Source: Ramlibacter henchirensis (lineage in GTDB: Bacteria; Pseudomonadota; Gammaproteobacteria; Burkholderiales; Burkholderiaceae_C). Taken from it: a DNA stretch of 64,000 nt. The position numbers and the translations under genes were made by a program. Numbering within the stretch: the stretch's first letter is position 1; every line of letters starts with the position of its first letter. A model generated the notes under the pieces. The model was given only the letters and a program-made list of their open reading frames with translations, did no database searches and was not told the DNA's origin. The stretch is taken from positions 372,001 to 436,000 of the forward strand of contig NZ_SMLM01000003.1 in assembly GCF_004682015.1 (NCBI RefSeq). Direction: 5' to 3'. Shown here one piece after another: positions 56,335-64,000 of the stretch.

Positions 56335-57267
56335 ATGAACCGAATCGGCTTTATCGGCGCCGCCGCCCTCGTGGCTCTGGCCCTGCTCAGCTCCATGCTC
56401 TTCGTCGTCGACCAGCGCCAGTTCGGCGTGGTGTACGCACTCGGCCAGATCCGCGAAGTGATCACGGAACCCGGTCTGAACTTCAAGCTGCCGCCGCCTT
56501 TCCAGAACGTCAGCTACATCGACAAGCGCCTGCTCAACCTGGACAGCAACGACACCACGCCGGTGCTCACGGCGGAGAAGCAGCCGGTGGTGATCGACTG
56601 GTACGTGCGCTGGCGCATCACCGATCCCACCCTGTACATCCGCACCGTCGGCCTGGACGAGGCCACCGGCGCCAACCGGCTCTCCAACGTCGTGCGCAGC
56701 GCCTTCAACCAGGAGGTCAACAAGCGCACGGTGCGCGACCTGCTGTCGACGCAGCGCGAGCAGCTGATGGCCGACGTGAAGGCGGAGGTGCTGGAACAGG
56801 TCAAGGGCTCGCAGCCCTGGGGCATCGATGTGATCGACGTGCGCGTGACGCGGGTCGACTACAGCGAAGCGATCACCGAGTCGGTCTATCGCCGGATGGA
56901 GGCCGAGCGGCGCCGCGTGGCGAACGAACTGCGCTCCACCGGCGCCGCCGAGAGCGAGAAGATCCGCGCCGACGCCGACCGCCAGCGCGAGGTGATCATC
57001 GCCAACGCCTACCGGGACGCGCAGAAGATCAAGGGTGAGGGCGATGCCCAGGCCGCCTCGGTCTACGGCGACGCCTTCGGACGCGATCCGCAGTTCGCGC
57101 AGTTCTATCGCAGCCTCGAGGCCTACCGCGCCACCTTCAACAAGCGCGGCGACCTGCTCGTGGTCGACCCGAACGGGTCGGAGTTCTTCCGCGCCTTCCG
57201 GGGCCCCGGCAGCGGCGCCGGCGCCGGCGGCGGCTCGGCCCCCGCGGCACCGGCTCAGCGTCGCTGA
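56335..57267 (+). CDS. hflC: FtsH modulator HflC
   Basis: 310 aa. One N-terminal membrane helix (about 4-22) is followed by an SPFH domain (VVDQRQFGVVYALGQIREVI) and a helical region with SEKIRADADRQREVIIANAYRDAQ-type heptads. It is the partner of HflK, 15 bases downstream of it. The Gly/Ala/Pro-rich tail is longer than in E. coli but ordinary for the order. Confidence 0.96.
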   Translation: MNRIGFIGAAALVALALLSSMLFVVDQRQFGVVYALGQIREVITEPGLNFKLPPPFQNVSYIDKRLLNLDSNDTTPVLTAEKQPVVIDWYVRWRITDPTLYIRTVGLDEATGANRLSNVVRSAFNQEVNKRTVRDLLSTQREQLMADVKAEVLEQVKGSQPWGIDVIDVRVTRVDYSEAITESVYRRMEAERRRVANELRSTGAAESEKIRADADRQREVIIANAYRDAQKIKGEGDAQAASVYGDAFGRDPQFAQFYRSLEAYRATFNKRGDLLVVDPNGSEFFRAFRGPGSGAGAGGGSAPAAPAQRR

Positions 57268-57268
57268 G

Positions 57269-57457
57269 TTGGACAGCGATACCCTCTGGGCGGCCCTCGC
57301 CCTGGTCCTGGTGCTCGAGGGCCTGTTCCCGCTGCTGTCCCCGCGCGGCTGGCGCAGCACCTTTCGCAAGCTGCTCGAACTGAAGGACGGGCAGCTGAGG
57401 TTCTTCGGGTTGTGCAGCGTGGGGCTGGGATTGCTGCTGCTGCTCGTGTTCGGCTGA
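57269..57457 (+). CDS. DUF2065 small membrane protein
   Basis: 62 aa with a TTG start one base after the hflC stop. Two membrane helices ([20 protein letters not shown] and [15 protein letters not shown]) flank a short basic loop [22 protein letters not shown], the DUF2065 pattern. This gene commonly follows hflC in proteobacteria; its function is not known. A connection with the HflKC-FtsH complex is suggested only by position. Confidence 0.85.
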   Translation: MDSDTLWAALALVLVLEGLFPLLSPRGWRSTFRKLLELKDGQLRFFGLCSVGLGLLLLLVFG

Positions 57458-57509
57458 GCCGCCTCTGTGCGGTGCGCCGAGTCCAGCTCGGCAGCCGAGG
57501 CACGCCCGG

Positions 57510-57515
57510 TAAAAT
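57510..57515 (+). promoter_or_regulatory. -10-like hexamer before hisZ
   Basis: TAAAAT followed by CCCGCTTTT, 28 bases before the hisZ ATG. It fits an internal promoter for hisZ-purA. A -35 is not obvious. Confidence 0.48.
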
Positions 57516-57543
57516 CCCGCTTTTAACAGCCCATCACTTCCTC

Positions 57544-58692
57544 ATGTCCGCCTGGGTCCTGCCGGATCACATCGCCGATGTCCTGCCGTCCGAGGCCCGG
57601 CACATCGAGGAACTGCGGCGGCAGCTGCTCGACACGGCGCGCGGCTACGGCTGCGAGCTCGTGATGCCGCCGCTGCTGGAGCACCTGGAGTCGCTCCTCA
57701 CCGGCACCGGCGAAGCGCTGGACCTGCAGACGTTCAAGCTGGTGGACCAGCTGTCCGGCCGCATGATGGGCCTGCGCGCCGACACCACGCCGCAGGTGGC
57801 CCGCATCGACGCCCACCTCCTGAACCGCTCCGGCGTCGCCCGCCTGTGCTACTGCGGACCGGTGCTGCACACCCGCCCCGACCGGCCCCATGCCACGAGG
57901 GAGCCGCTGCAGTTCGGCGCCGAGATCTACGGCCATGCGGGCCTGGAAGCGGACCTCGAAGTCCTGTTGCTCGCGCTCGATTGCTTGAAGGCGACGCAAG
58001 TGGCCTGGCTCACGGTGGACCTCGCCGATGCCCGCATCGTGCGTTCGCTGTTCGCCGGCGTGCCGGTGGAAGCGCAGGCGCTGCGTGACGTGCACGCGGC
58101 CCTCGCGGCGAAGGACGCTTCCTCGCTCGCCCGGCTCACGCGCGACTTCCCGGCCGCTTCGCGTGAAGGGCTTGCCGCCCTGGTCACGCTCTATGGCGAC
58201 GAGACGGTTCTGGCCGAGGCGCGCCGCGTGCTGCCGCCGTCGCCCGCGATCGCGCAGGCGCTGGACCAGCTGGCCTGGATCGGCCGCCACCTCGAGGGCG
58301 CTGCGATCACGTACGACCTGGCCGACCTGCGCGGCTATGCGTACTACAGCGGCATCCGCTTCGGCATCTACACGCCGGGCGCGAGCGACGCGCTGGTGCG
58401 CGGCGGCCGCTACGACGAAGTCGGCGCCGTGTTCGGCCGCAACCGGCCGGCCGCCGGCTTCTCGCTCGACGTCAAGGAGCTCGTCGGCGTGGTGGCCAAG
58501 CGGCCACTGAAGGCCGCCATCCGCGCGCCCTGGGGCGAGCAGCCCCAGCTGCGCGCCGCGATCGCGCGCCTGCGCGCCGAGGGCGAGACCGTGGTCTGCG
58601 TCCTGCCGGGCCACGAAAGTGAAGTGGACGAGTTCCACTGCGACCGCGAGCTGGTCGCCCAGCACGGCCAATGGGCCGTGCGCCCCCTCTGA
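57544..58692 (+). CDS. hisZ: ATP phosphoribosyltransferase regulatory subunit HisZ
   Basis: 382 aa from the ATG at 57544 ([18 protein letters not shown]). It is a catalytically inactive histidyl-tRNA-synthetase paralogue that pairs with short HisG to form the first histidine-synthesis enzyme. Class II motifs are partly kept ([38 protein letters not shown]) but tRNA-binding parts are absent. Its place between hflC and purA, away from other his genes, is standard in Burkholderiales; hisG is not in the window. Confidence 0.94.
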   Translation: MSAWVLPDHIADVLPSEARHIEELRRQLLDTARGYGCELVMPPLLEHLESLLTGTGEALDLQTFKLVDQLSGRMMGLRADTTPQVARIDAHLLNRSGVARLCYCGPVLHTRPDRPHATREPLQFGAEIYGHAGLEADLEVLLLALDCLKATQVAWLTVDLADARIVRSLFAGVPVEAQALRDVHAALAAKDASSLARLTRDFPAASREGLAALVTLYGDETVLAEARRVLPPSPAIAQALDQLAWIGRHLEGAAITYDLADLRGYAYYSGIRFGIYTPGASDALVRGGRYDEVGAVFGRNRPAAGFSLDVKELVGVVAKRPLKAAIRAPWGEQPQLRAAIARLRAEGETVVCVLPGHESEVDEFHCDRELVAQHGQWAVRPL

Positions 58693-60048
<1,356 letters not shown>

Positions 60049-60060
60049 GAGTAGAACGAG

Positions 60061-60585
60061 ATGTTGACGGAAGACGGCAAGCACCTGTACGTGAGCTACG
60101 ACGAGTACCACAACCTGATCGAGAAGCTCGCGATCAAGGTGTACCAGTCGGGCTGGAAGTTCGACACGATCCTCTGCCTGGCGCGCGGCGGCATGCGGCC
60201 GGGGGACATCCTCTCGCGCATCTTCGACAAGCCGCTGGCCATCATGTCCACCAGCTCCTACCGCGCCGAAGCCGGCACCATCCAGGGACACCTGGACATC
60301 GCGCGCTACATCACCACGCCCAAGGGCGAGATCGCGGGGCGGGTGCTGCTGGTCGACGACCTGGCCGACTCCGGCCACACGCTGCACAAGGTGGTGGACC
60401 TGCTGCGGAACAGCTACAAGCCCATCACCGAGCTGCGCAGCGCAGTGATCTGGACCAAGGGCCTGTCCACGTTCACGCCGGACTACTCGGTGGAATTCCT
60501 GCCCACCAACCCCTGGATCCACCAGCCGTTCGAGGGCTACGACGCAATGGGCCCCGAGAAGCTGCTGGAGAAGTGGAAGATCTGA
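60061..60585 (+). CDS. Purine-type phosphoribosyltransferase
   Basis: 174 aa, type I PRTase fold. The PRPP-binding loop is VLLVDDLADSGHTL (95-108), with LARGGMRPGDIL (about 40-51) as the pyrophosphate loop. The sequence resembles bacterial xanthine/hypoxanthine/guanine PRTases, and the position 12 bases after purA supports purine salvage, but the base specificity is not readable from the sequence. Confidence 0.87.
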   Translation: MLTEDGKHLYVSYDEYHNLIEKLAIKVYQSGWKFDTILCLARGGMRPGDILSRIFDKPLAIMSTSSYRAEAGTIQGHLDIARYITTPKGEIAGRVLLVDDLADSGHTLHKVVDLLRNSYKPITELRSAVIWTKGLSTFTPDYSVEFLPTNPWIHQPFEGYDAMGPEKLLEKWKI

Positions 60586-60614
60586 GTCGCTGAGGCCGCC
60601 GCTACCATCGCGGC

Positions 60615-61826
60615 ATGCCCTCGCGTCCGACCGATCTCATCCACCACCCCTACACACCGCCGGCGGGCTTTTCCGCGCCGCAGCCCGGGGTCTACAAGGC
60701 CTCGACGGTCATCTTCCCCAACGTCGCGGCGCTGCGCGCCCGCGACTGGAAGCACAAGACCGGCTACACCTACGGCCTGCACGGCACGCCCACGACCTTC
60801 CAGCTCGAGGAGCGCATCGCCACGCTCGAAGGCGCGAAGCAGTGCCTGCTGGTGCCCAGCGGCCTGGCGGCGATCGCATGCGTGAACTTCGCGCTGCTGG
60901 CAACGGGCGATGAGGTCCTCATCCCCGACAACGCCTATGGCCCGTTGAAGGCGCTGGCCGAAGGCGAGCTGCGGCAATGGGGGATCACGCACCAGCGCTA
61001 TGACCCGATGAACCCGGCGGACCTGGAGCGGCGTCTCGGCCCGCGGACGAAGCTGGTCTGGCTGGAGGCGCCGGGCTCCGTGACGATGGAGTTCCCGCCG
61101 CTCGCGCACCTGGCGCACGTGTGCCGGCAGCGCGGCATTACGACCGTCCTCGACAACACGTGGGGTGCGGGCCTGGCCTTCAACGGCTTCGACCTGAGGC
61201 ACGGCGAACGCTTCGGGGCCGGCAGCGGCGCCGACATCGTGGTGCAGGCGCTGACCAAGTACCCCAGCGGAGGCGGCGACGTGCTCATGGGCAGCATCGC
61301 CACGCGCGACGAGGCGCTGCACGTGCGCATCAAGCTCACGCACATGCGGATCGGTTTCGGCATCGGCGCGAACGACGTCGAAGGGGTGATGCGCTCGCTC
61401 CCGAGCCTGCCGGTGCGCTATCGCGCGCACGATGCCTCCGCCCGCTCGCTCGCCCGCTGGATGCAAGGCCGACCCGAAGTCGCGCAGGTCCTGCATCCCG
61501 CGCTCGAGGGCTCGCCCGGCCACGAGCACTGGCGTTCGCTGTGCGGCGACGACGGCCTCGCCGCGGGCCTGTTCTCGGTGGTCTTCCACGACCGCTACGC
61601 GTCCACCCAGGTCGACGCGTTCTGCGATGCGCTGAAGCTCTTCAAGCTCGGCTATTCATGGGGCGGCCCGATGAGCCTGGTGGTGCCTTACGACGTCCCG
61701 TCCATGCGCAGCGCCGAGGTCGCGAAGTGGCCGCATCGCGGCGTGCTGGTGCGCTTCTCGGTCGGGCTCGAACACCCGGCGGACCTGCAGGCGGACGTCG
61801 AACAGGCGCTGGCCGCGCTCGGCTGA
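60615..61826 (+). CDS. metC: Cystathionine beta-lyase (Cys/Met metabolism PLP enzyme)
   Basis: 403 aa. It has the fold-type I PLP motif VVQALTKYPSGGGD, with Lys215 forming the internal aldimine, and DNTWGAGLAF upstream. TYGLHGTPTTFQLEERIATLEGA and PSGLAAIACVNFALL are MetC-like. It is predicted to cleave cystathionine to homocysteine, pyruvate and ammonia. Related PLP lyases of the family could share this sequence, so specificity is likely rather than certain. Confidence 0.88.
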   Translation: MPSRPTDLIHHPYTPPAGFSAPQPGVYKASTVIFPNVAALRARDWKHKTGYTYGLHGTPTTFQLEERIATLEGAKQCLLVPSGLAAIACVNFALLATGDEVLIPDNAYGPLKALAEGELRQWGITHQRYDPMNPADLERRLGPRTKLVWLEAPGSVTMEFPPLAHLAHVCRQRGITTVLDNTWGAGLAFNGFDLRHGERFGAGSGADIVVQALTKYPSGGGDVLMGSIATRDEALHVRIKLTHMRIGFGIGANDVEGVMRSLPSLPVRYRAHDASARSLARWMQGRPEVAQVLHPALEGSPGHEHWRSLCGDDGLAAGLFSVVFHDRYASTQVDAFCDALKLFKLGYSWGGPMSLVVPYDVPSMRSAEVAKWPHRGVLVRFSVGLEHPADLQADVEQALAALG

Positions 61827-61905
61827 GGCAGGCGGGGCAGCTGCCGTGTTGCCGCCCCAGATTTTTGGCGTACATTGGTCCCATCCTCTTACGAACGGAC
61901 GAGCT

Positions 61906-62097
61906 GTGGCCACACCCAATTACGGATACGAGAAGCGACAGAAGGAATTGGCCAAGAAGCGCAAGAAGGAAGAAAAGCTCAGGGCCAAGGCCGACCGGAA
62001 GGCCGGGGTCGGCGGGCCGGCGGGCGACACGACGGCCGGCGACGAAGGGCAGGGCGACGCGCCCGCCGAACCCAGCCAGCAGCCCCCGCAAGGCTGA
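61906..62097 (+). CDS. Small basic conserved hypothetical protein
   Basis: 63 aa with a GTG start (ATPNYGYEKRQKELAKKRKK). The first half is very Lys/Arg-rich and likely helical; the second half is Gly/Ala/Asp/Pro-rich and disordered. I recall short proteins with this ATPNYxxEKRQ start in Burkholderiales, with no known function. An in-frame ATG at 61846 would add 20 unlikely residues. TACATT-GGTCCC near 61871 may be a -10 element. Confidence 0.68.
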   Translation: MATPNYGYEKRQKELAKKRKKEEKLRAKADRKAGVGGPAGDTTAGDEGQGDAPAEPSQQPPQG

Positions 62098-62101
62098 GCA
62101 C

Positions 62102-63163
62102 TCAGCCGCCCGCCTCGACGATCTCCCGCGCCAGACGCTCCATGCTGGCCGCGCTGCGGTCGGGCAGCACGCAGGCCCGCGCATCCGCAAACCGAACGAA
62201 GTTGCGCTGCGTCGACGACGCATAGCCCGGGTCGTAGTGGGCCTGCAGCAGCTCACGCACCACAGTTTCCACCTCCCCCTTCTTCACCAGCGCCTGCCAG
62301 CGCTCGACCGTGGCCTTGCCACGCAGCTGGCTCAGGGCCGCAAGCCGGCCGCAGAACAGCTGCGGATCGTGGACGAAGAAGGCGTAGTCCTCCATCAGCA
62401 GCGCCACGCGCTCGTCGTCGGGCAGGTCGATGCGCAGGCACGGGCTGGCGCGCATGGCGTCGATCAGGGCCTCGGGCACGGCGACATTGCCGACCTTGCG
62501 GCTCTCGCTCTCCACGTACACCGGCCGCTGCGGATCGAAGCGGCGCAGCGCGTCCCAGACGCGGGTGTCGAAAGCCTTCTGGCTGGGCTGCGGTTCGCCG
62601 GGGATGAACCCCAGCACCGAGCTGCGGTGGTGCGCCAGGCCTTCGAGGTCCAGCACCTGCGCGCCGGCCGCGGCCAGCGCATGCAGCAGCCGGGTCTTGC
62701 CGGAGCCGGTCGGCCCGCACACCACGCGATACGACAACCGCTGGGCAAGCTCAGGCACCTGCGCCAGTACCGCGCTGCGGAAAGCCTTGTAGCCGCCCTC
62801 GATCAACGTGACCCGGAAGCCGATCTGGTCCAGCACCAGCGACAGCGCCCCGCTGCGCTTGCCGCCGCGCCAGCAGTACACCAGCGGCTGCCAGTCCTTG
62901 GGCTTGTCGAGCACCTCGCTCTCGATGTGCCGCGCGACGTTGGCGGCCACCAGCGCCGCCCCGCGCTTGCGCGCCTCGAAAGGGCTGACCTGCTTGTAGA
63001 TCGTGCCGACGAGCGCACGCTCGTCGTTGTTCAGCGAAGGCCAGTTGACGGCGCCGGGCAGGTGGTCCTCGGCGAACTCGGCCTCGCTGCGCGCATCGAC
63101 GATGGTGTCGAACTCGGCCAGGCGCCCAACGGCCTGCGCCGCCGCCAGGGTCTGCACGCTCAC
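62102..63163 (-). CDS. mnmH: tRNA 2-selenouridine synthase
   Basis: 353 aa with a GTG start overlapping the tesA stop (GTGA). A rhodanese domain (about 8-130) has active-site Cys97 in VYCWRGGKRS, the specific SelU signature. A P-loop domain follows with CGPTGSGKT (149-157). The enzyme replaces sulfur with selenium in the tRNA wobble 2-thiouridine, with geranylated intermediates. Selenophosphate from SelD is needed, but no selD is in the window. Confidence 0.95.
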   Translation of the reverse strand: MSVQTLAAAQAVGRLAEFDTIVDARSEAEFAEDHLPGAVNWPSLNNDERALVGTIYKQVSPFEARKRGAALVAANVARHIESEVLDKPKDWQPLVYCWRGGKRSGALSLVLDQIGFRVTLIEGGYKAFRSAVLAQVPELAQRLSYRVVCGPTGSGKTRLLHALAAAGAQVLDLEGLAHHRSSVLGFIPGEPQPSQKAFDTRVWDALRRFDPQRPVYVESESRKVGNVAVPEALIDAMRASPCLRIDLPDDERVALLMEDYAFFVHDPQLFCGRLAALSQLRGKATVERWQALVKKGEVETVVRELLQAHYDPGYASSTQRNFVRFADARACVLPDRSAASMERLAREIVEAGG

Positions 63164-63783
63164 CTGAGCAGCTTGCGCAGCTCGGGCCAGACATTGGCCA
63201 GCATGCGCTCCTGGGCCTGCTCGTTGGGATGGATGCGGTCGGACTGGAAGAACCGCGGCGCGTCCTCGATGTCGGCAACGCCCTTGAGCAGGAAAGGCAC
63301 CACGGCCGCCTGGTGCTCGCGCGCCACTTTCTCGTAGATCGCCGCGAACCGGTTGCCGTAGTCCGCGCCGTAGTTGGGCGGCAGCTGGATGCCCACCAGC
63401 AGCACGCGGGCGCCGGCCTTCTGTGCGGCCTGCACCATGGACGCGAGATTGGCCTGCGTCATCTCCAGCGGCAGCCCTCGCAGGGCGTCGTTGCCGCCCA
63501 GCTCGATGACCACGTGCGTCGGCTTGTGCTGCGCCAGCAGCGGCGCCAGCCGCGAGCGCCCGCCCGAGGTGGTGTCGCCGCTGATGCTGGCATTGACCAC
63601 GCGGGCGTCGACCTTGTCGTCGGCGAGCTTGCGTTCCATCAAGGACACCCAGCCGCTGCCGCGCTTGAGGCCATACTCGGCGCTGAGCGAATCGCCCACC
63701 ACCAGGACGGTGGCGGGCGCCGCGAAAGCGGTCCCCGCATAAGCGGCAGCTAACCCAGCCGCGATAAAGTGCCTGCGCCTCAA
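63160..63783 (-). CDS. tesA: Periplasmic GDSL esterase/lysophospholipase TesA-like
   Basis: 207 aa from a TTG start (RRRHFIAAGLAAAYAG), with GGAGAAGG upstream. An alternative start at 63834 would overlap the divergent ABC gene by 36 bases. A signal peptide ends near residue 22. The SGNH hydrolase motifs are GDSLS (30-34, nucleophile Ser32), a block II Gly, GGND in LGGNDALRG, and the C-terminal Asp182/His185 in SDRIHPN. It is divergent from the ybbA-like gene, as in E. coli. Confidence 0.92.
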   Translation of the reverse strand: MRRRHFIAAGLAAAYAGTAFAAPATVLVVGDSLSAEYGLKRGSGWVSLMERKLADDKVDARVVNASISGDTTSGGRSRLAPLLAQHKPTHVVIELGGNDALRGLPLEMTQANLASMVQAAQKAGARVLLVGIQLPPNYGADYGNRFAAIYEKVAREHQAAVVPFLLKGVADIEDAPRFFQSDRIHPNEQAQERMLANVWPELRKLLR

Positions 63784-63798
63784 GACTGAACCTTCTCC

Positions 63799-64000
63799 AT
63801 GCCCGAACCCATCATCGCCGTCGAACACGTCCACAAGTCGGTCACCGATTCGACGGGCACGCTCGACATTCTGCGCGATATCGATTTCACGCTCGCGGAG
63901 CGGGAGACCGCCGCCATCGTCGGGGCCTCGGGCTCCGGCAAGAGCACGCTGCTGTCCATCGTCGCCGGGCTGGATACGCCCACCCAGGGCACCGTGCGCC
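63799..64000 (+). CDS. ybbA: ABC transporter ATP-binding protein, YbbA/LolD-like, N-terminal fragment
   Basis: 67 codons are visible before the right edge. Walker A is GASGSGKST at about 42-50, in the context of the MacB/LolD/YbbA group. The divergent tesA gene points to YbbA, whose permease YbbP would follow outside the window. The two starts are only 15 bases apart, so their expression signals overlap each other's 5' ends. Confidence 0.88.
   Translation, partial: MPEPIIAVEHVHKSVTDSTGTLDILRDIDFTLAERETAAIVGASGSGKSTLLSIVAGLDTPTQGTVR

Overview
The window is a dense, high-GC chromosomal segment of a betaproteobacterium, most likely a Burkholderiales member close to Comamonadaceae (Ramlibacter/Variovorax type). 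I base this on gene order (rlmN-pilW-rodZ-ispG-hisS-yfgM-bamB-der-hfq-hflX-hflK-hflC-hisZ-purA), on AceF and Lpd proteins carrying extra lipoyl domains, and on the protein sequences themselves. No tRNA, rRNA, CRISPR array, transposase or prophage gene is visible. All but the first ~5 kb looks like core genome.

Layout. 1-5.5 kb is an accessory-looking stretch: the 5' end of a putative haem peroxidase gene, an orphan LuxR-type response regulator with its own terminator, a Tat-exported multicopper oxidase paired with a SCO-type copper chaperone, and an L-2-hydroxyglutarate-dehydrogenase-like flavoprotein. 5.5-11 kb holds pyrD, rpiA, a periplasmic glutaredoxin-like protein, prlC and folD. 11-21 kb is a PAS sensor kinase/FixJ-type regulator pair divergent from a pyruvate dehydrogenase operon, aceE-aceF-(proteasome-like peptidase)-lpdA. 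The peptidase gene resembles the betaproteobacterial proteasome homologue (BPH) and is coupled to lpdA by a 4-nt overlap. 21-29 kb has an NlpC/P60 hydrolase, a PQQ-type sugar dehydrogenase, a NarL-type regulator with a receiver-fused kinase, a membrane protein with a degenerate GGDEF domain, an isochorismatase-like hydrolase and prpE. 29-36.6 kb is the 2-oxoglutarate dehydrogenase operon (sucA-sucB-lpd) followed by zapE and a coupled secreted protein of unknown function. 36.6-43.9 kb has a PP2C phosphatase, a DUF465 protein, a DinG-like helicase, bamD divergent from rluD, scpB and rluB. 44-61 kb is the long housekeeping run listed above, beginning with ndk. 61-64 kb holds metC, a small basic protein, mnmH, tesA and the start of a ybbA-like ABC ATPase gene.

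Main themes. Both 2-oxoacid dehydrogenase complexes are present, each with its own E3. The PDH operon carries three near-identical lipoyl domains (two in AceF, one in LpdA). A GC-rich palindromic repeat family is embedded in frame in the linkers of both AceF and LpdA, and also lies between prpE and sucA. Two other repeat types lie in the sucA-sucB and lpd-zapE gaps. The items most worth a second look are the BPH gene inside the PDH operon, the protein-coding palindromic repeats, the mosaic lipoyl domains, and a nested palindrome upstream of sucA.
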